DNA from: Halomonas sp. S3-1-1 | GTDB taxonomy: Bacteria; Pseudomonadota; Gammaproteobacteria; Pseudomonadales; Halomonadaceae | DNA: 64,000 bases | Reading direction: 5' to 3' | NCBI RefSeq assembly: GCF_023757625.1 | Contig: NZ_JALGBZ010000006.1 | Location: 181,228 to 245,227 of the forward strand | In this document: positions 1 through 8,256 of the stretch, piece by piece | Numbering within the stretch: the stretch's first letter is position 1 | How the letters are laid out: the number at the start of each line of letters is the position of its first letter | Position numbers and translations under genes: made by a program | Notes under the pieces: model-generated | Database searches by the model: none | What the model was told of the DNA's origin: nothing | The model's input: only the letters and a program-made list of their open reading frames with translations

Positions 1-1
1 A

Positions 2-271
2 GAGGCGGGAGCGCGGCTCGGGCTATCGAGGCGCACGCTGGAGCGCCGGCTCGAGCGCGAGGCAGGTGTCTCCCCCGGCCAATTAATGGCGTTTGCTCGG
101 CTGCACTACGCTCGCCGCGCGTTGATCGGTTCCCGCCAGCCTCTGGCACAGATCGCCCTGATCTGCGGCTATCACGACCAGGCGCACTTCAGTCACGCTT
201 TTAAGCGTTTCGCGCTGGAAGCGCCCGGCGCCTACCGGCAGCGCAAACTGTCGCAAATCTACAAGGCGTAG
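2..271 (+). CDS. AraC-family transcriptional regulator, C-terminal part (5' truncated by window)
   Basis: The reading frame is open from the first bases of the window, so the true start lies upstream. The visible part is the AraC/XylS double helix-turn-helix. The first helix pair includes SRRTLERRLEREAGVSP; the second includes LAQIALICGYHDQAHFSHAFKRF, followed by the family's usual short tail near GAYRQ. It should bind DNA as a local activator; the ligand-binding domain cannot be seen. It lies 50 bp upstream of, and in the same direction as, the AhpD-like gene, which is a plausible target. The family call is secure; target and ligand are unknown. Confidence 0.85.
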   Translation, partial: EAGARLGLSRRTLERRLEREAGVSPGQLMAFARLHYARRALIGSRQPLAQIALICGYHDQAHFSHAFKRFALEAPGAYRQRKLSQIYKA

Positions 272-321
272 CGCGCGAGGTACCCTACGCTGGCGCTTCA
301 TTCACTGATGAGGCCTCCCCC

Positions 322-777
322 ATGACCGAACGTTTATCGCGCCAGCAGGTGTACCAACTCGCTCCGTGGCTCAAGGCCCCATTAATCACGCTTTCACGCC
401 TCGCCCCAAAGAGCCGTGTGACCCCGGCCATCAAGCATCTGGTGGAGCTGCGCGTTTCGCAGCTCAACGGATGCGCCTTTTGTCAGCGCCTGCACGCCGA
501 AGAGGCGCGCGACAGCGGCGAGCGCCAGGCGCGGTTGGACGTGCTGCCGGTGTGGGCGGAGGTAGACGCGTTCGACCCGCTCGAGCGCGCGGCACTAGCC
601 TGGGCCGAGGCGCTGACGCTGGTTCACCAGCACGCTATCGATGACGCGACCTTTGATCAAACACTCGCCGCATTCGGCGAGCGCGATCTGCTCGCGCTTA
701 CCTCTATCGTGATCGCCATGAACGGCTGGAACCGGCTAGCGGTCGGTATGCGGTTCGCCCCGGATAGGGGAATGTAA
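322..777 (+). CDS. Carboxymuconolactone decarboxylase / AhpD-like alkylhydroperoxidase family protein
   Basis: This 151-residue cytoplasmic protein has the AhpD core motif E42-x8-C51-A-F-C54-x3-H58. The paired cysteines and histidine form the thiol relay for peroxide reduction in AhpD-type members. The length and all-helical composition fit single-domain CMD proteins. True CMD decarboxylases lack the CxxC, so a peroxidase/reductase role is more likely than aromatic catabolism. It follows an AraC-type gene, which probably regulates it. The substrate is unknown. Confidence 0.85.
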   Translation: MTERLSRQQVYQLAPWLKAPLITLSRLAPKSRVTPAIKHLVELRVSQLNGCAFCQRLHAEEARDSGERQARLDVLPVWAEVDAFDPLERAALAWAEALTLVHQHAIDDATFDQTLAAFGERDLLALTSIVIAMNGWNRLAVGMRFAPDRGM

Positions 778-877
778 GCGGCGATTGCTCACATTTTGAG
801 GGCCTTTTGATACCGGGCTTCTAAAAGCCCAAGCGCTCGTTTACCATGCGCCACCCCCTTCTCGAGCGCTGCCCGTC

Positions 878-1621
878 ATGTCCGCCAATGCCCTGTATAC
901 CGATCTTTCTCGTTACTACGATGTCATGTGCGAGGAGATCGACTACCCGGCGCAGAGCCGCGCCGTAGAGCGCTTGAATCAGCTCTTCGGCAACGGCGGG
1001 CGCCGCCACCTTGATCTGGCCTGCGGTACCGGCCCTCATGTGCGCCATTTTCTCGATGCAGGCTTTGAAAGCACCGGGCTCGACCTCAACCCGCCCATGC
1101 TAAAACAAGCCGCCAGGCGCTGCCCAGAGGCGCGTTTCAGCCAGCAGGATATGGGCGACTTCGTCGTCGACGAGCCGCAGGATCTGATCACCTGCTTTCT
1201 CTACTCGATTCACTACAGCGCGGACGTCGAGCGCCTCAAGGCGTGTATCGAAAGCGCCTGGCGTGCGCTCGAGGCGGGCGGCGTGTTCTGTTTCAACGCC
1301 GTGGACAAGGAGAAGATCGACAACGCCCTTTCGGTCAAACACACCGCGCGCCGGGAAGAGGATACGTTTACGTTCACCTCGGGTTGGCACTACTCAGGCC
1401 AGGGTGAGCGCCAGTCGCTAAAGCTCAGCATCGAGAAAATTACCGCCGGGCAGAGCGAACGCTGGGTCGATGAGCACGCCATGGTCGCCGTGAACTTTGG
1501 CGAGCTGGTCGCGCTATTAAGGCCCTACTTCACCGTCGAGGTGTTCGAGCATGATTTCGAGGCGATCACGCCCTGGAACGGCGAGACGGGCAACGCGCTG
1601 TTCGTGTGCGTAAAGGGGTAG
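878..1621 (+). CDS. Class I SAM-dependent methyltransferase
   Basis: A 247-residue protein with a Rossmann-type methyltransferase core. Motif I is LDLACGTGPHVRHFLDAG at about residues 45-62, and the acidic end of strand 2 (STGLDLN) contacts the SAM ribose. The post-motif region DLITCFLYSIHY and the later GGVFCFNAVDKEKID strand fit the generic methyltransferase fold. Nothing identifies the substrate. It is a stand-alone gene with its own upstream gap of about 100 bp. The ATG was chosen because SANALYTDLSRYYDV begins the normal N-terminal helix of this group. Confidence 0.8.
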   Translation: MSANALYTDLSRYYDVMCEEIDYPAQSRAVERLNQLFGNGGRRHLDLACGTGPHVRHFLDAGFESTGLDLNPPMLKQAARRCPEARFSQQDMGDFVVDEPQDLITCFLYSIHYSADVERLKACIESAWRALEAGGVFCFNAVDKEKIDNALSVKHTARREEDTFTFTSGWHYSGQGERQSLKLSIEKITAGQSERWVDEHAMVAVNFGELVALLRPYFTVEVFEHDFEAITPWNGETGNALFVCVKG

Positions 1622-1641
1622 CGCGACGCTGAAAACGTCGG

Positions 1642-2049
1642 CTACTGCACGTAGTAGCCGCTTACCCGCCAGGCCCCATCCTCGAGGTGCGGCGTGACGG
1701 TCTCGGTCACTTGCCTGTTAGCGAAGCTGGTTTGAAAGGTAAAAACCTTGAGATCCCCGCGGGGCGCGCCGGGCATGGAGGTTTCGCTGATCACGCGCAG
1801 CGGGCGGCGCGACTCCACCGGCCCCATGTCCTTTCGCGCAAGTTCTACGGTGCGCGCCAGCATGTCCGGCGATAGCGGGCGCTGCAAAAGCGGAGACGAC
1901 GATTCCCAGGCTTTCTCGAACTCGCCACTATCGATGCTGGCAAGCCAGGCCATCACCGCCGTTTCCGCGGGGTCGCTGTGGGCATTGGCGTGGGCGGGTA
2001 GCACGGATAAAGCGAAAGCCGCTATTAAGGCGCGGTGCGAAGTAGGCAT
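1642..2049 (-). CDS. Secreted DUF4019 family protein
   Basis: A 135-residue protein with an N-terminal signal peptide (hydrophobic ALIAAFALSVLPAHANA, cleavage near ANA-HS). The mature part matches DUF4019: a repeated W-x-x-x-x-x-x-x-F/E-x-W-x-S pattern (AWLASIDSGEFEKAWESSS), then the GPVESRRPLRV segment and a C-terminal beta part ending DGAWRVSGYYVQ. The function of the family is unknown. The gene converges with the methyltransferase 20 bp away and is monocistronic. Confidence 0.7.
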   Translation of the reverse strand: MPTSHRALIAAFALSVLPAHANAHSDPAETAVMAWLASIDSGEFEKAWESSSPLLQRPLSPDMLARTVELARKDMGPVESRRPLRVISETSMPGAPRGDLKVFTFQTSFANRQVTETVTPHLEDGAWRVSGYYVQ

Positions 2050-2342
2050 GAAGGCCTCGTATAAAAAAACGGGTGTCTTCTTTATATCGGTCGTGCGGCA
2101 GCGGGCTTTAGCCCGTACTACGCCTTATAGAGCGCAAAACGCTAACCTTTATTTATTCAGCAGGCGTGGGTGCCAGCGGCTGGTGCCGTATTTGCTTTAG
2201 CCTGGCCTTGTCACTAGGGTAGTCAGCGGAGCCACCTCTCACGCTCCCCCGCATATCGCCCTCTCAAACCGGCGGTATGCAATCCAGCCGGCTATCAATA
2301 ATTAAAAACGGCATATAAAACGACATTCGCAAGGAAATCATC
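2050..2342. other. Intergenic region upstream of porin
   Basis: This gap of about 290 bp sits between two divergent genes, so it should hold both promoters. A short perfect hairpin CGGGCTTTAGCCCG lies near 2102-2115. An AAGGAAAT ribosome-binding site precedes the porin ATG. I see no reading frame or RNA gene here. Confidence 0.5.
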
Positions 2343-3800
2343 ATGTCCTACCCACACGCATGCCAGTTCAAGCGGCTGGCACTCGGGCTTAGCGTTTTTG
2401 CGGCCATGCTCTCCAGCGCCCAGGCGCAGACCAGTGACGCTCAAACCATCGACGAGCTGCGCGCTCAGCTCAATCAGATGCAGCAGCGCATCGAGCAGCT
2501 CGAGCGCCAGCAGTCCCAGGGTGCATCGAATAATGATCAATCGATGGCATCGAATCAGGGCATTTCCGGCCAGAACAGTTCCGACCAGAGCAACTCCAGC
2601 CAAAGCGGCTCTAGCCAAACCGGCTCGACTCAAAGCAACGCAAGCCAGGACGCTTATGGCGAAGGCACCGCCACCGGTACCTCGGCCAACGGCGAAGAGG
2701 CCCAACTGGCCCAGCAAAACCAGCAAGCGCTGGAAGAGATGCAGCAGGTCGAAATTGGCGGGCTGCTCGAACTCAGCGGCAGCGTCAACGACTGGGACAG
2801 CCAGAGCAAGGACACCTCGGGCGATCTCGACTTCGGCAAGTTCGTCGTCACCGTTCAGGGCGAAACCGGCGCTATCGACTACTCGATGGCCTACCGCTTC
2901 TACAACGACTACCACTTTTTGCAGCACGGCTGGATCGGCTATAACCCCACCGAGCAAGACTCGTTCAAGCTGGGCTTGGTGCAAACGCCCTTCGGCAACA
3001 TGGACTACGGTTACCTGGGCTGGTACGGCAACCTGGGGTATATCGCGGGCTTCAACGATAACCAGAATGCCGGCCTAAAGTGGGACCACTCCGCCGGGCC
3101 TTGGGACACCTCGCTTGCGTTTTTCAAAAGCGACAGCCTGGGCAATGGCAACGAGCACTACGGCGCCAACGCCGTAGGCGATAGCGCCCAGGGCAACAGC
3201 GAAGAGAATCAGGTGGCAGCCCGCGTGGGCTACACCTTCGGCCATGACACCGACTACGCCACCCAGGTGAACGTGTCAGCGAAAGGTGGTCAGCTCTACA
3301 ACCGCAACACCGAACGTAGCGGCGACAACTGGTCGGCAGCACTCGGCGTGGACGGAAGCTACGGCAACTGGCGCACTCTGGCCCAAGCCACCACCTACGA
3401 GTACAACGCCAAAAACCCGGCAGAGAGTACATCGGGCATTTCCGACAACGCCCTGCAGATCGGTGCGTTCAACTTCAACTACCTGATCCCCGCCCAGGGC
3501 GAGATCTACTCGGCAAGCGTAGGCTACAGCCTGGACGTGGACTGGGGCCCGGTCGAAAGCCTCTTCTTCTTCAACGACTTCAGCGTTATCGATCCATCGG
3601 GAGACTTTACCGCCCTCAACGGTGGCTTCGGTGACCAGCAGAACCCGATGGTCAACGATTTGGGCGTGCAGATGACCGCCGGACCGTTCTTCGCCTGGTT
3701 CGATATCGTCTCGAACAAGAACGGGCTGGACTACTTCGGCTCGCCGGTCGACGACCGCTGGAACACCGCGTTTTTGACCAACTTCGGCTTCGAGTTCTAA
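2343..3800 (+). CDS. Outer-membrane porin with N-terminal coiled coil
   Basis: A 485-residue outer-membrane protein. A signal peptide (about residues 1-28, ending AQA-QT) is followed by a coiled coil (TIDELRAQLNQMQQRIEQL) and a Ser/Gln/Asn-rich linker to about residue 105. The rest has the alternating aromatic beta-strand pattern of a 16-strand porin and ends in the outer-membrane signature phenylalanine (NFGFEF). This layout resembles porins with a periplasmic trimerising coiled coil. The substrate is unknown; a phosphate-porin-like fold is possible. The gene has its own terminator and no operon partners. Confidence 0.8.
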   Translation: MSYPHACQFKRLALGLSVFAAMLSSAQAQTSDAQTIDELRAQLNQMQQRIEQLERQQSQGASNNDQSMASNQGISGQNSSDQSNSSQSGSSQTGSTQSNASQDAYGEGTATGTSANGEEAQLAQQNQQALEEMQQVEIGGLLELSGSVNDWDSQSKDTSGDLDFGKFVVTVQGETGAIDYSMAYRFYNDYHFLQHGWIGYNPTEQDSFKLGLVQTPFGNMDYGYLGWYGNLGYIAGFNDNQNAGLKWDHSAGPWDTSLAFFKSDSLGNGNEHYGANAVGDSAQGNSEENQVAARVGYTFGHDTDYATQVNVSAKGGQLYNRNTERSGDNWSAALGVDGSYGNWRTLAQATTYEYNAKNPAESTSGISDNALQIGAFNFNYLIPAQGEIYSASVGYSLDVDWGPVESLFFFNDFSVIDPSGDFTALNGGFGDQQNPMVNDLGVQMTAGPFFAWFDIVSNKNGLDYFGSPVDDRWNTAFLTNFGFEF

Positions 3801-3815
3801 CTCTCCCCCAACGCC

Positions 3816-3843
3816 AAAGGCCACCTGTTAAGGTGGCCTTTTT
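3816..3843 (+). terminator. Rho-independent terminator of the porin gene
   Basis: A perfect 10-bp stem (AAGGCCACCT / AGGTGGCCTT) closes a GTTA loop and runs into five T residues. It begins 16 bp after the porin stop codon. Confidence 0.9.
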
Positions 3844-3861
3844 GGTGTCGAGCGCTACCGC

Positions 3862-4335
3862 TTAGGAAGCCGGCGACGCTGGACGGTGCTGGTGTTGCAG
3901 GCCCATCAGAAAGGTGCGCAGCACCTGGTCCTTACACTCGCGGTAGTTCTTGTGGCTGGGCTTGCGAAAGAAGGCGCTCAGCTCGTGGGCACTCAGCGGC
4001 AATCCTTCACTTTCGAACAGCGCCAGAATGTCTTCGGCCTGCAGGTTCAAGGCGATGCGCAGCTTCTGAAACACCTGGTTATTGGTGAGGCTGGACTCCG
4101 GCGTCGGCGCCGGGCCTTCACGCTTGCCGCGCTTGTGGCTGATGAAACCATTCAAGAACCCCGCCAGATCCTTGTCTCGCATTGACTTGACGGCCTCATC
4201 GTCATCCTTTTTTAGCCAGGCGGTGACCTGCTCTAGCGACACATGGACGTCAGCCAGCTTGAAAATGGTCACGATGGCGGTGTCCTTCAGGTCGAAGGCG
4301 TAGCGAAGGCGGCGAAAAATATCGTTATTGGTCAA
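3862..4335 (-). CDS. yehS: YehS-like DUF1456 family protein
   Basis: A 157-residue cytoplasmic protein made of two DUF1456 repeats. The first starts TNNDIFRRLRYAFDL and the second TNNQVFQKLRIALNL, at about residues 2 and 84. Each is followed by a stretch of acidic/aromatic residues ending in a GF-like LxxFLxG motif. Length and repeat layout agree with E. coli YehS, whose function is unknown. It is 9 bp downstream of the TPR-like gene and probably co-transcribed with it. Confidence 0.85.
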   Translation of the reverse strand: MTNNDIFRRLRYAFDLKDTAIVTIFKLADVHVSLEQVTAWLKKDDDEAVKSMRDKDLAGFLNGFISHKRGKREGPAPTPESSLTNNQVFQKLRIALNLQAEDILALFESEGLPLSAHELSAFFRKPSHKNYRECKDQVLRTFLMGLQHQHRPASPAS

Positions 4336-4344
4336 CGTTTAATC

Positions 4345-4767
4345 CTAACGGGAGGTCAGCGTGGCCAAAAGCGCGTCGATCTCGGCTTTTAGCTCGTCGT
4401 CTTCGATGTGCGCGGCGCTGGCTTTGGCCTGGCGCAGGCTCTTGAGGGCGGCATCCGACTCATCGAGTTCCACCTGAAGTGTCGCCATGGAGTAACCGAT
4501 CGAGGCGACGTAATCCGGTAAGGGCCGGGCCGCGGCTTTATCCAGCGCTTTCTGGTAAAGCGCTAGCGCCTCATCTGATTCTTCGGTGAAGTCCGCCAGC
4601 GTTTCCCACTGTTCCGGGTGATCCTTCTCGGTGTACTCGTTGTCGATACAGATCGCCTCGAGCTCGCCATAAAGCGCCTCGAACGCCTCACGGTCCTCCT
4701 TGTGAGCCGCGCGCATCAGCTTTTCGGCCAATTCATACACGGCCTTGTGAAGTTTGGTGTTGATCAT
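4345..4767 (-). CDS. Small helical (TPR-like) protein, function unknown
   Basis: A 140-residue all-helical protein. Segments such as ADFTEESDEALALYQKALDKAA and the following helix pairs resemble tetratricopeptide repeats, suggesting a protein-binding role. The frame extends 25 codons upstream, but the ATG at 4767 is preferred because MINTKLHKAVYELAEKLM begins a regular amphipathic helix and the upstream codons overlap the fosA-side sequence. It lies just upstream of yehS in the same direction. I do not recognise a named family. Confidence 0.6.
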   Translation of the reverse strand: MINTKLHKAVYELAEKLMRAAHKEDREAFEALYGELEAICIDNEYTEKDHPEQWETLADFTEESDEALALYQKALDKAAARPLPDYVASIGYSMATLQVELDESDAALKSLRQAKASAAHIEDDELKAEIDALLATLTSR

Positions 4768-4832
4768 CGTGTCTAACGATCCCTTGTCCAGAAATTCAAA
4801 ACGCGGGGAGTCGCGTTCGTACTGGCGCCATC

Positions 4833-5231
4833 TTAAAGCCAAACGAGCCCGCTGTACGGTTTTGTCGCAATCGATGTCAGCCGGCTTCTTAAGCTACCCA
4901 CGTGAATTTCCAGCTTGTGGCCATCCGGGTCCAGCAGATAGAACGAGGCGCCCTCACTGGTGTTCTCTTTCCATCGGGTAACGCTACGCGCTTCGAGCCG
5001 CGCGCAAAAGGCCTCGAACTCGGCCTCGCCGACATCGAAGGCGATATGGGTGTAGTCGATCTTTGAATCCGGCTCGTCGACCGAGAGGCACAGCCACAAC
5101 TCACCCGCCGAGAGATAAGCGCCGTTATCCCACTTCACGTGGCCGGTGAGACCCAGCGCTTGGGTATAGAACTCGAGCGAGCGCTCGAGATTGCTCACGG
5201 CGAGGGTGATATGGTTCAGGCCCGTGATCAT
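4833..5231 (-). CDS. fosA: FosA-type fosfomycin glutathione transferase
   Basis: A 132-residue VOC-fold metalloenzyme that in FosA adds glutathione to the fosfomycin epoxide using Mn2+ and K+. The metal ligands are visible as H7 (GLNHIT), H62 (YTHIAF) and E108 (KLEIHVG), with the catalytic T9. The potassium-loop segment KENTSEGASFY and the WDNGAYLSAGELWLCLS strand are typical of FosA, not of FosB or generic glyoxalases. The ATG at 5231 gives the family length of about 135; the frame is open for 18 further codons. It is probably a chromosomal intrinsic gene, as no mobile sequence flanks it. Confidence 0.9.
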   Translation of the reverse strand: MITGLNHITLAVSNLERSLEFYTQALGLTGHVKWDNGAYLSAGELWLCLSVDEPDSKIDYTHIAFDVGEAEFEAFCARLEARSVTRWKENTSEGASFYLLDPDGHKLEIHVGSLRSRLTSIATKPYSGLVWL

Positions 5232-5417
5232 GTAGCGCTCTCCCGTCGTTGTTAATCGCTCAGAGGCGGTGCCTGCTGATCGCACAACCTCTCGAAGTGC
5301 CAGGTCTGCACGGTTTGGCCCGTTTCAAGCTATTGAATGAACATGATCATGGCAGGCCGTCGTGGCCAGGCTCTCCATAAAATTCATTGTGCCTGGTCAA
5401 CAAGACCCCAGGATCAC

Positions 5418-5966
5418 TCACGCGAGCTGATGCTCCGTCAGGCGATTGCCTGCCTTCCACTGCGCCCGCGTCTGACGGTAGACCCGGACGGGGCGATCGT
5501 GAAACGTGATGAGCTCGCGCTCAACCAACCCCGCCTTGAGCGCCACCTTCCGGGAGGCCAAGTGATCGGGCTCGACCAACGCGACGATGGAAGACAGTGC
5601 CATGTCTTCGAAGACGTGGGCAAGTACTGCTCTGGCGGCCTCGGACGCCAGCCCCTGATGCCAGTAGCGCGTGGCTAGCCGATAACCCAGCCCGATCTCC
5701 TGGCGACCATCGATCTCTTCCGGGCCAAGGCAGCAAAAGCCGATCAGCGCACCGGAGGCTTTCTCGATCAGCGCCCAGGGCCCAATGTCGTGAGCCGCGA
5801 AACACTCGAGCCCCCACTGAATGAACTGTCGCGTCATGGCCTCATCGCACACGCCGCGAATCGAATATTTCATGACATCGGGGTCGCCGATAACGCGGAC
5901 AAGCGACGGCACATCGCTCATCGATAGCGGACGCAGCCATAGCCGCTGCGTTTCGAGATTTTTCAC
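5418..5966 (-). CDS. GNAT acetyltransferase, RimJ/RimL-like
   Basis: A 182-residue GNAT protein of the RimJ/RimL subgroup. It starts with the usual LETQRLWLRPLSMSD strand-helix. The acetyl-CoA-binding motif A region is LGYRLATRYWHQGLASEAARAVL at about residues 92-115, followed by IVALVEPDHLASRKVALKAG. The acceptor could be a protein N-terminus or a small amine and cannot be told from sequence. A clear paralogue lies at 7078-7632, sharing most of these motifs. Confidence 0.85.
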   Translation of the reverse strand: MKNLETQRLWLRPLSMSDVPSLVRVIGDPDVMKYSIRGVCDEAMTRQFIQWGLECFAAHDIGPWALIEKASGALIGFCCLGPEEIDGRQEIGLGYRLATRYWHQGLASEAARAVLAHVFEDMALSSIVALVEPDHLASRKVALKAGLVERELITFHDRPVRVYRQTRAQWKAGNRLTEHQLA

Positions 5967-6009
5967 CCTGCCTCCCTGTGCATGATGACAACGCTATATG
6001 AGTACTCCC

Positions 6010-6285
6010 TTATTCGACTATCTCATAGTGGCGCTGGGCATGACAGGTCAACCTGCCCCATTCGGAGCGCGCGACCCGCTGCTGGTGATACTCGAATGCG
6101 GCGCGATCCACGAAGGTTTCATGAACGTTATAGCGGTACGTGTCGGTGATATCCTGGGTGACGTCGAAAGTGATACACCCCGGTTCTTCCCGAGTCAGAC
6201 GTCGGTGATTGACGAGCTCGTGCTGGACCGCCGCAAGATCACGTTAGGGGATCAGAATGTAGCCTTTCAGAACCAGCCTTGGTAT
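6010..6285 (-). pseudogene. Antibiotic biosynthesis monooxygenase (ABM) domain protein, disrupted
   Basis: The minus-strand frame encodes a complete YgiN-like ABM protein of about 90 residues: PRLVLKGYILIP, then RDLAAVQHELVNHRRLT, REEPGCITFDVTQD, HETFVDRAAFEYHQQR and a stop at 6010-6012. Two lesions break it. The expected start codon at 6285-6283 reads ATA, and codon 14 (6246-6244) is TAA. Each is one base from a functional codon (ATG; GAA or CAA), and no ATG, GTG or TTG lies in frame after the stop. The rest of the frame is intact, which suggests recent inactivation, or base-call errors. The plus-strand open frame over this region is a shadow. Confidence 0.8.
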
Positions 6286-6317
6286 GTCGTTTCCTTTATC
6301 GCGTTTCGGGTGCCCTC

Positions 6318-6938
6318 TTAAGGAGCCTCACCAGGCCGGGTAAATTCACGGCGCGCCTGGTCGATCACCAGCCGCATGAAACACTCCTCCGCGTGATCGT
6401 TGATCAGCCCCATCGCCTGCATGAAAGCGAACACCGTGGTGGGGCCGACAAACTTCCACCCGCGTTTCTTGAGATCTTTCGAGAGCGCCACTGAAGTCGG
6501 CGACGTGGAGACACTTTGCGGGCTGGCGATCTCACCTTCCTCTGGCTCGAAGCGCCAGAAATACGCCGCCAGCGCCCCCTGCTCTTCGACCATCCCGCAA
6601 GCGCGCCGGGCGTTATTGATCACCGCCTCGATCTTGCCGCGATGGCGAACGATGCCGGCGTCCTTGAGCAGGCGCTCGACATCGCTTTCATCGAAAGCGG
6701 CCACCCGATAAAAATCGAACCCGGCAAACGCCGAGCGAAAATGCTCGCGCTTGGCCAGAATCGTGCGCCAGCTCAGCCCCGCCTGAAACCCTTCCAGGCT
6801 GATCTTCTCGAACAGTCGCTGATCATCGGCGACCGGAAAACCCCACTCAAAATCGTGATAAGGCTCGAGCACGTCAGGTGCTACCGCGCACCAAGCGCAG
6901 CGGCGTTTTCCGTCCAGGCTTTGAGTAGTCTTGTCCAT
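6318..6938 (-). CDS. tag: DNA-3-methyladenine glycosylase I
   Basis: A 206-residue DNA repair enzyme that removes 3-methyladenine by hydrolysing the N-glycosidic bond. The N-terminal RCAWC and YHDFEWG segments and the C-terminal NDHAEECF supply the zinc-snap Cys/His ligands known in Tag. The catalytic region ISLEGFQAGLSWRTIL carries the conserved glutamate and tryptophan. The ATG at 6938 is used; the codon before it is TTG. It is monocistronic and lies just upstream of the disrupted ABM gene. Confidence 0.93.
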   Translation of the reverse strand: MDKTTQSLDGKRRCAWCAVAPDVLEPYHDFEWGFPVADDQRLFEKISLEGFQAGLSWRTILAKREHFRSAFAGFDFYRVAAFDESDVERLLKDAGIVRHRGKIEAVINNARRACGMVEEQGALAAYFWRFEPEEGEIASPQSVSTSPTSVALSKDLKKRGWKFVGPTTVFAFMQAMGLINDHAEECFMRLVIDQARREFTRPGEAP

Positions 6939-7077
6939 CAACTCGGCATCCGATCAGTCAAAACGAGTAAGCAGCTTAAAAGTGGCGGCTTGATGTGTGA
7001 TACTTTGGCGTGCACGACGGCCTCACAGTAGCCTATAAGCAGGTGAAAAAACCTTGAAGACCCGTAAGCGATCAGCG

Positions 7078-7632
7078 CTACGATGCAAGTCCACTCTCTG
7101 TCATGTTTCCTTTACTAGAGCACCACTGTTCCCGCGTCTGACGATACATCCGCAACGTGCAGCCGTGATATTCCTGAATCTCGAAATGATCGAATCCTGC
7201 TTTCGCGGCGACTTTTTGCGAGGCCGTATGTTCTGGCTCGATCAGGGCAACGACTGAGGGCAGCGACTTCTCGTTGAACGCCTGATCGAGCACTGCCCTT
7301 GCCGCCTCGGGAGCAAAGCCCTGATTCCAGTAGCGCGCGGCCAGCCGGTATCCCAGCATGATCTCTTCAACGCCACCGATTTCTTCAGGGCTGTCGCCGC
7401 AAAAACCGATCAGCAGGTTAGTATCCTTTTCCACCAGCGCCATTGGGCCCATTCCGTGGGCTGCATAGCACGTACAGCACCACTCGATGAATTGGCGTGT
7501 GGCCGCTTCATCGAATACACCGCGCATGGAATATTTCATGACCTCTGGGTCACCCAGAATCGAGGTGAGAGCCGACATATCGTTTAGAGAAAGCGGACGA
7601 AGCCGCAGCCTGCAGGTTTCAAGGTGGCGCAT
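7078..7632 (-). CDS. GNAT acetyltransferase, paralogue of the 5418-5966 gene
   Basis: A 184-residue RimJ/RimL-like GNAT protein. It shares with the neighbour at 5418 the N-terminal HLETCRLRLRPLS, the GDPEVMKYSMRGVFDEA block, the acetyl-CoA loop YRLAARYWNQGFAPEAARAVL and the YRQTREQW end, so the two arose by duplication. The ATG at 7632 was chosen because a strong AGGAAAAGGG ribosome-binding site precedes it, although the frame is open for 44 more codons upstream. The substrate is unknown. Confidence 0.85.
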   Translation of the reverse strand: MRHLETCRLRLRPLSLNDMSALTSILGDPEVMKYSMRGVFDEAATRQFIEWCCTCYAAHGMGPMALVEKDTNLLIGFCGDSPEEIGGVEEIMLGYRLAARYWNQGFAPEAARAVLDQAFNEKSLPSVVALIEPEHTASQKVAAKAGFDHFEIQEYHGCTLRMYRQTREQWCSSKGNMTESGLAS

Positions 7633-7760
7633 CCCTTTTCCTCGTCTCGCTTGCGACATTGATAAGCTATTGCTTATTAAGTTATCGCATACCGGCACGC
7701 CATTTGACAGAGCCTGGCGGGGCCACAATGATGCCACTCGCAGAGTGAGAACGTCTGGTG

Positions 7761-8216
7761 TCAATCGAGTAGACGATATAGCCTCAGCGCATCCATGTGT
7801 TGCAGGCCATTTTCGATGATCGGTTCGGAATAATTTTCCAGGAAATGATTTTTCAAGACTCGATCGACTCTGAATCCGTGGCGCTGATAATAGGTCAGTT
7901 GATAGCCGAACGCCCCGGTATTGAGTTCTACCCGCTGCATGTTCCTGGCTTTCAGCTCACCTAACGTAAAGCTCAGCAAGCCAGAGCCTATCCCCTGCTT
8001 CTGAAACGGCGGGTATACCGCGATATTGATAATTTCGGCGGTCTTCACACCGATCGGTTTAACGATACATGCGCCAATCGTTTCACCCGCGCTGTGCACG
8101 GCGAAGCAACACGCGTTCTTACGATAGGATGCAATGCTGCGCTCGGAGGGATCCGCTACAAGTAAAAGCGGAAGGGGAACCTCGCCGGCGCTCACCTCTT
8201 TGTAGTCCACGTTCAC
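7761..8216 (-). CDS. GNAT acetyltransferase, unrelated subgroup
   Basis: A 151-residue single-domain GNAT protein. The acetyl-CoA pyrophosphate loop is at about residues 66-90 (NIAVYPPFQKQGIGSGLLSFT, containing QKQGIGSGL). It is followed by the VELNTGAFGYQLTYYQRHGF motif, in which the Tyr near YYQRHGF is the usual general acid. The layout resembles YvbK-type acetyltransferases. It is not close to the two RimJ-like neighbours. The substrate is unknown. Confidence 0.8.
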   Translation of the reverse strand: MNVDYKEVSAGEVPLPLLLVADPSERSIASYRKNACCFAVHSAGETIGACIVKPIGVKTAEIINIAVYPPFQKQGIGSGLLSFTLGELKARNMQRVELNTGAFGYQLTYYQRHGFRVDRVLKNHFLENYSEPIIENGLQHMDALRLYRLLD

Positions 8217-8256
8217 CTCGAAAAAAATACGCCAAATGATTGTGCGGCAGTCTTGA

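Noticed and set aside
5998..6321. A 107-codon plus-strand open frame
   Set aside because: It is the shadow of the disrupted minus-strand ABM gene, whose translation has clear family motifs; the plus-strand product has none.
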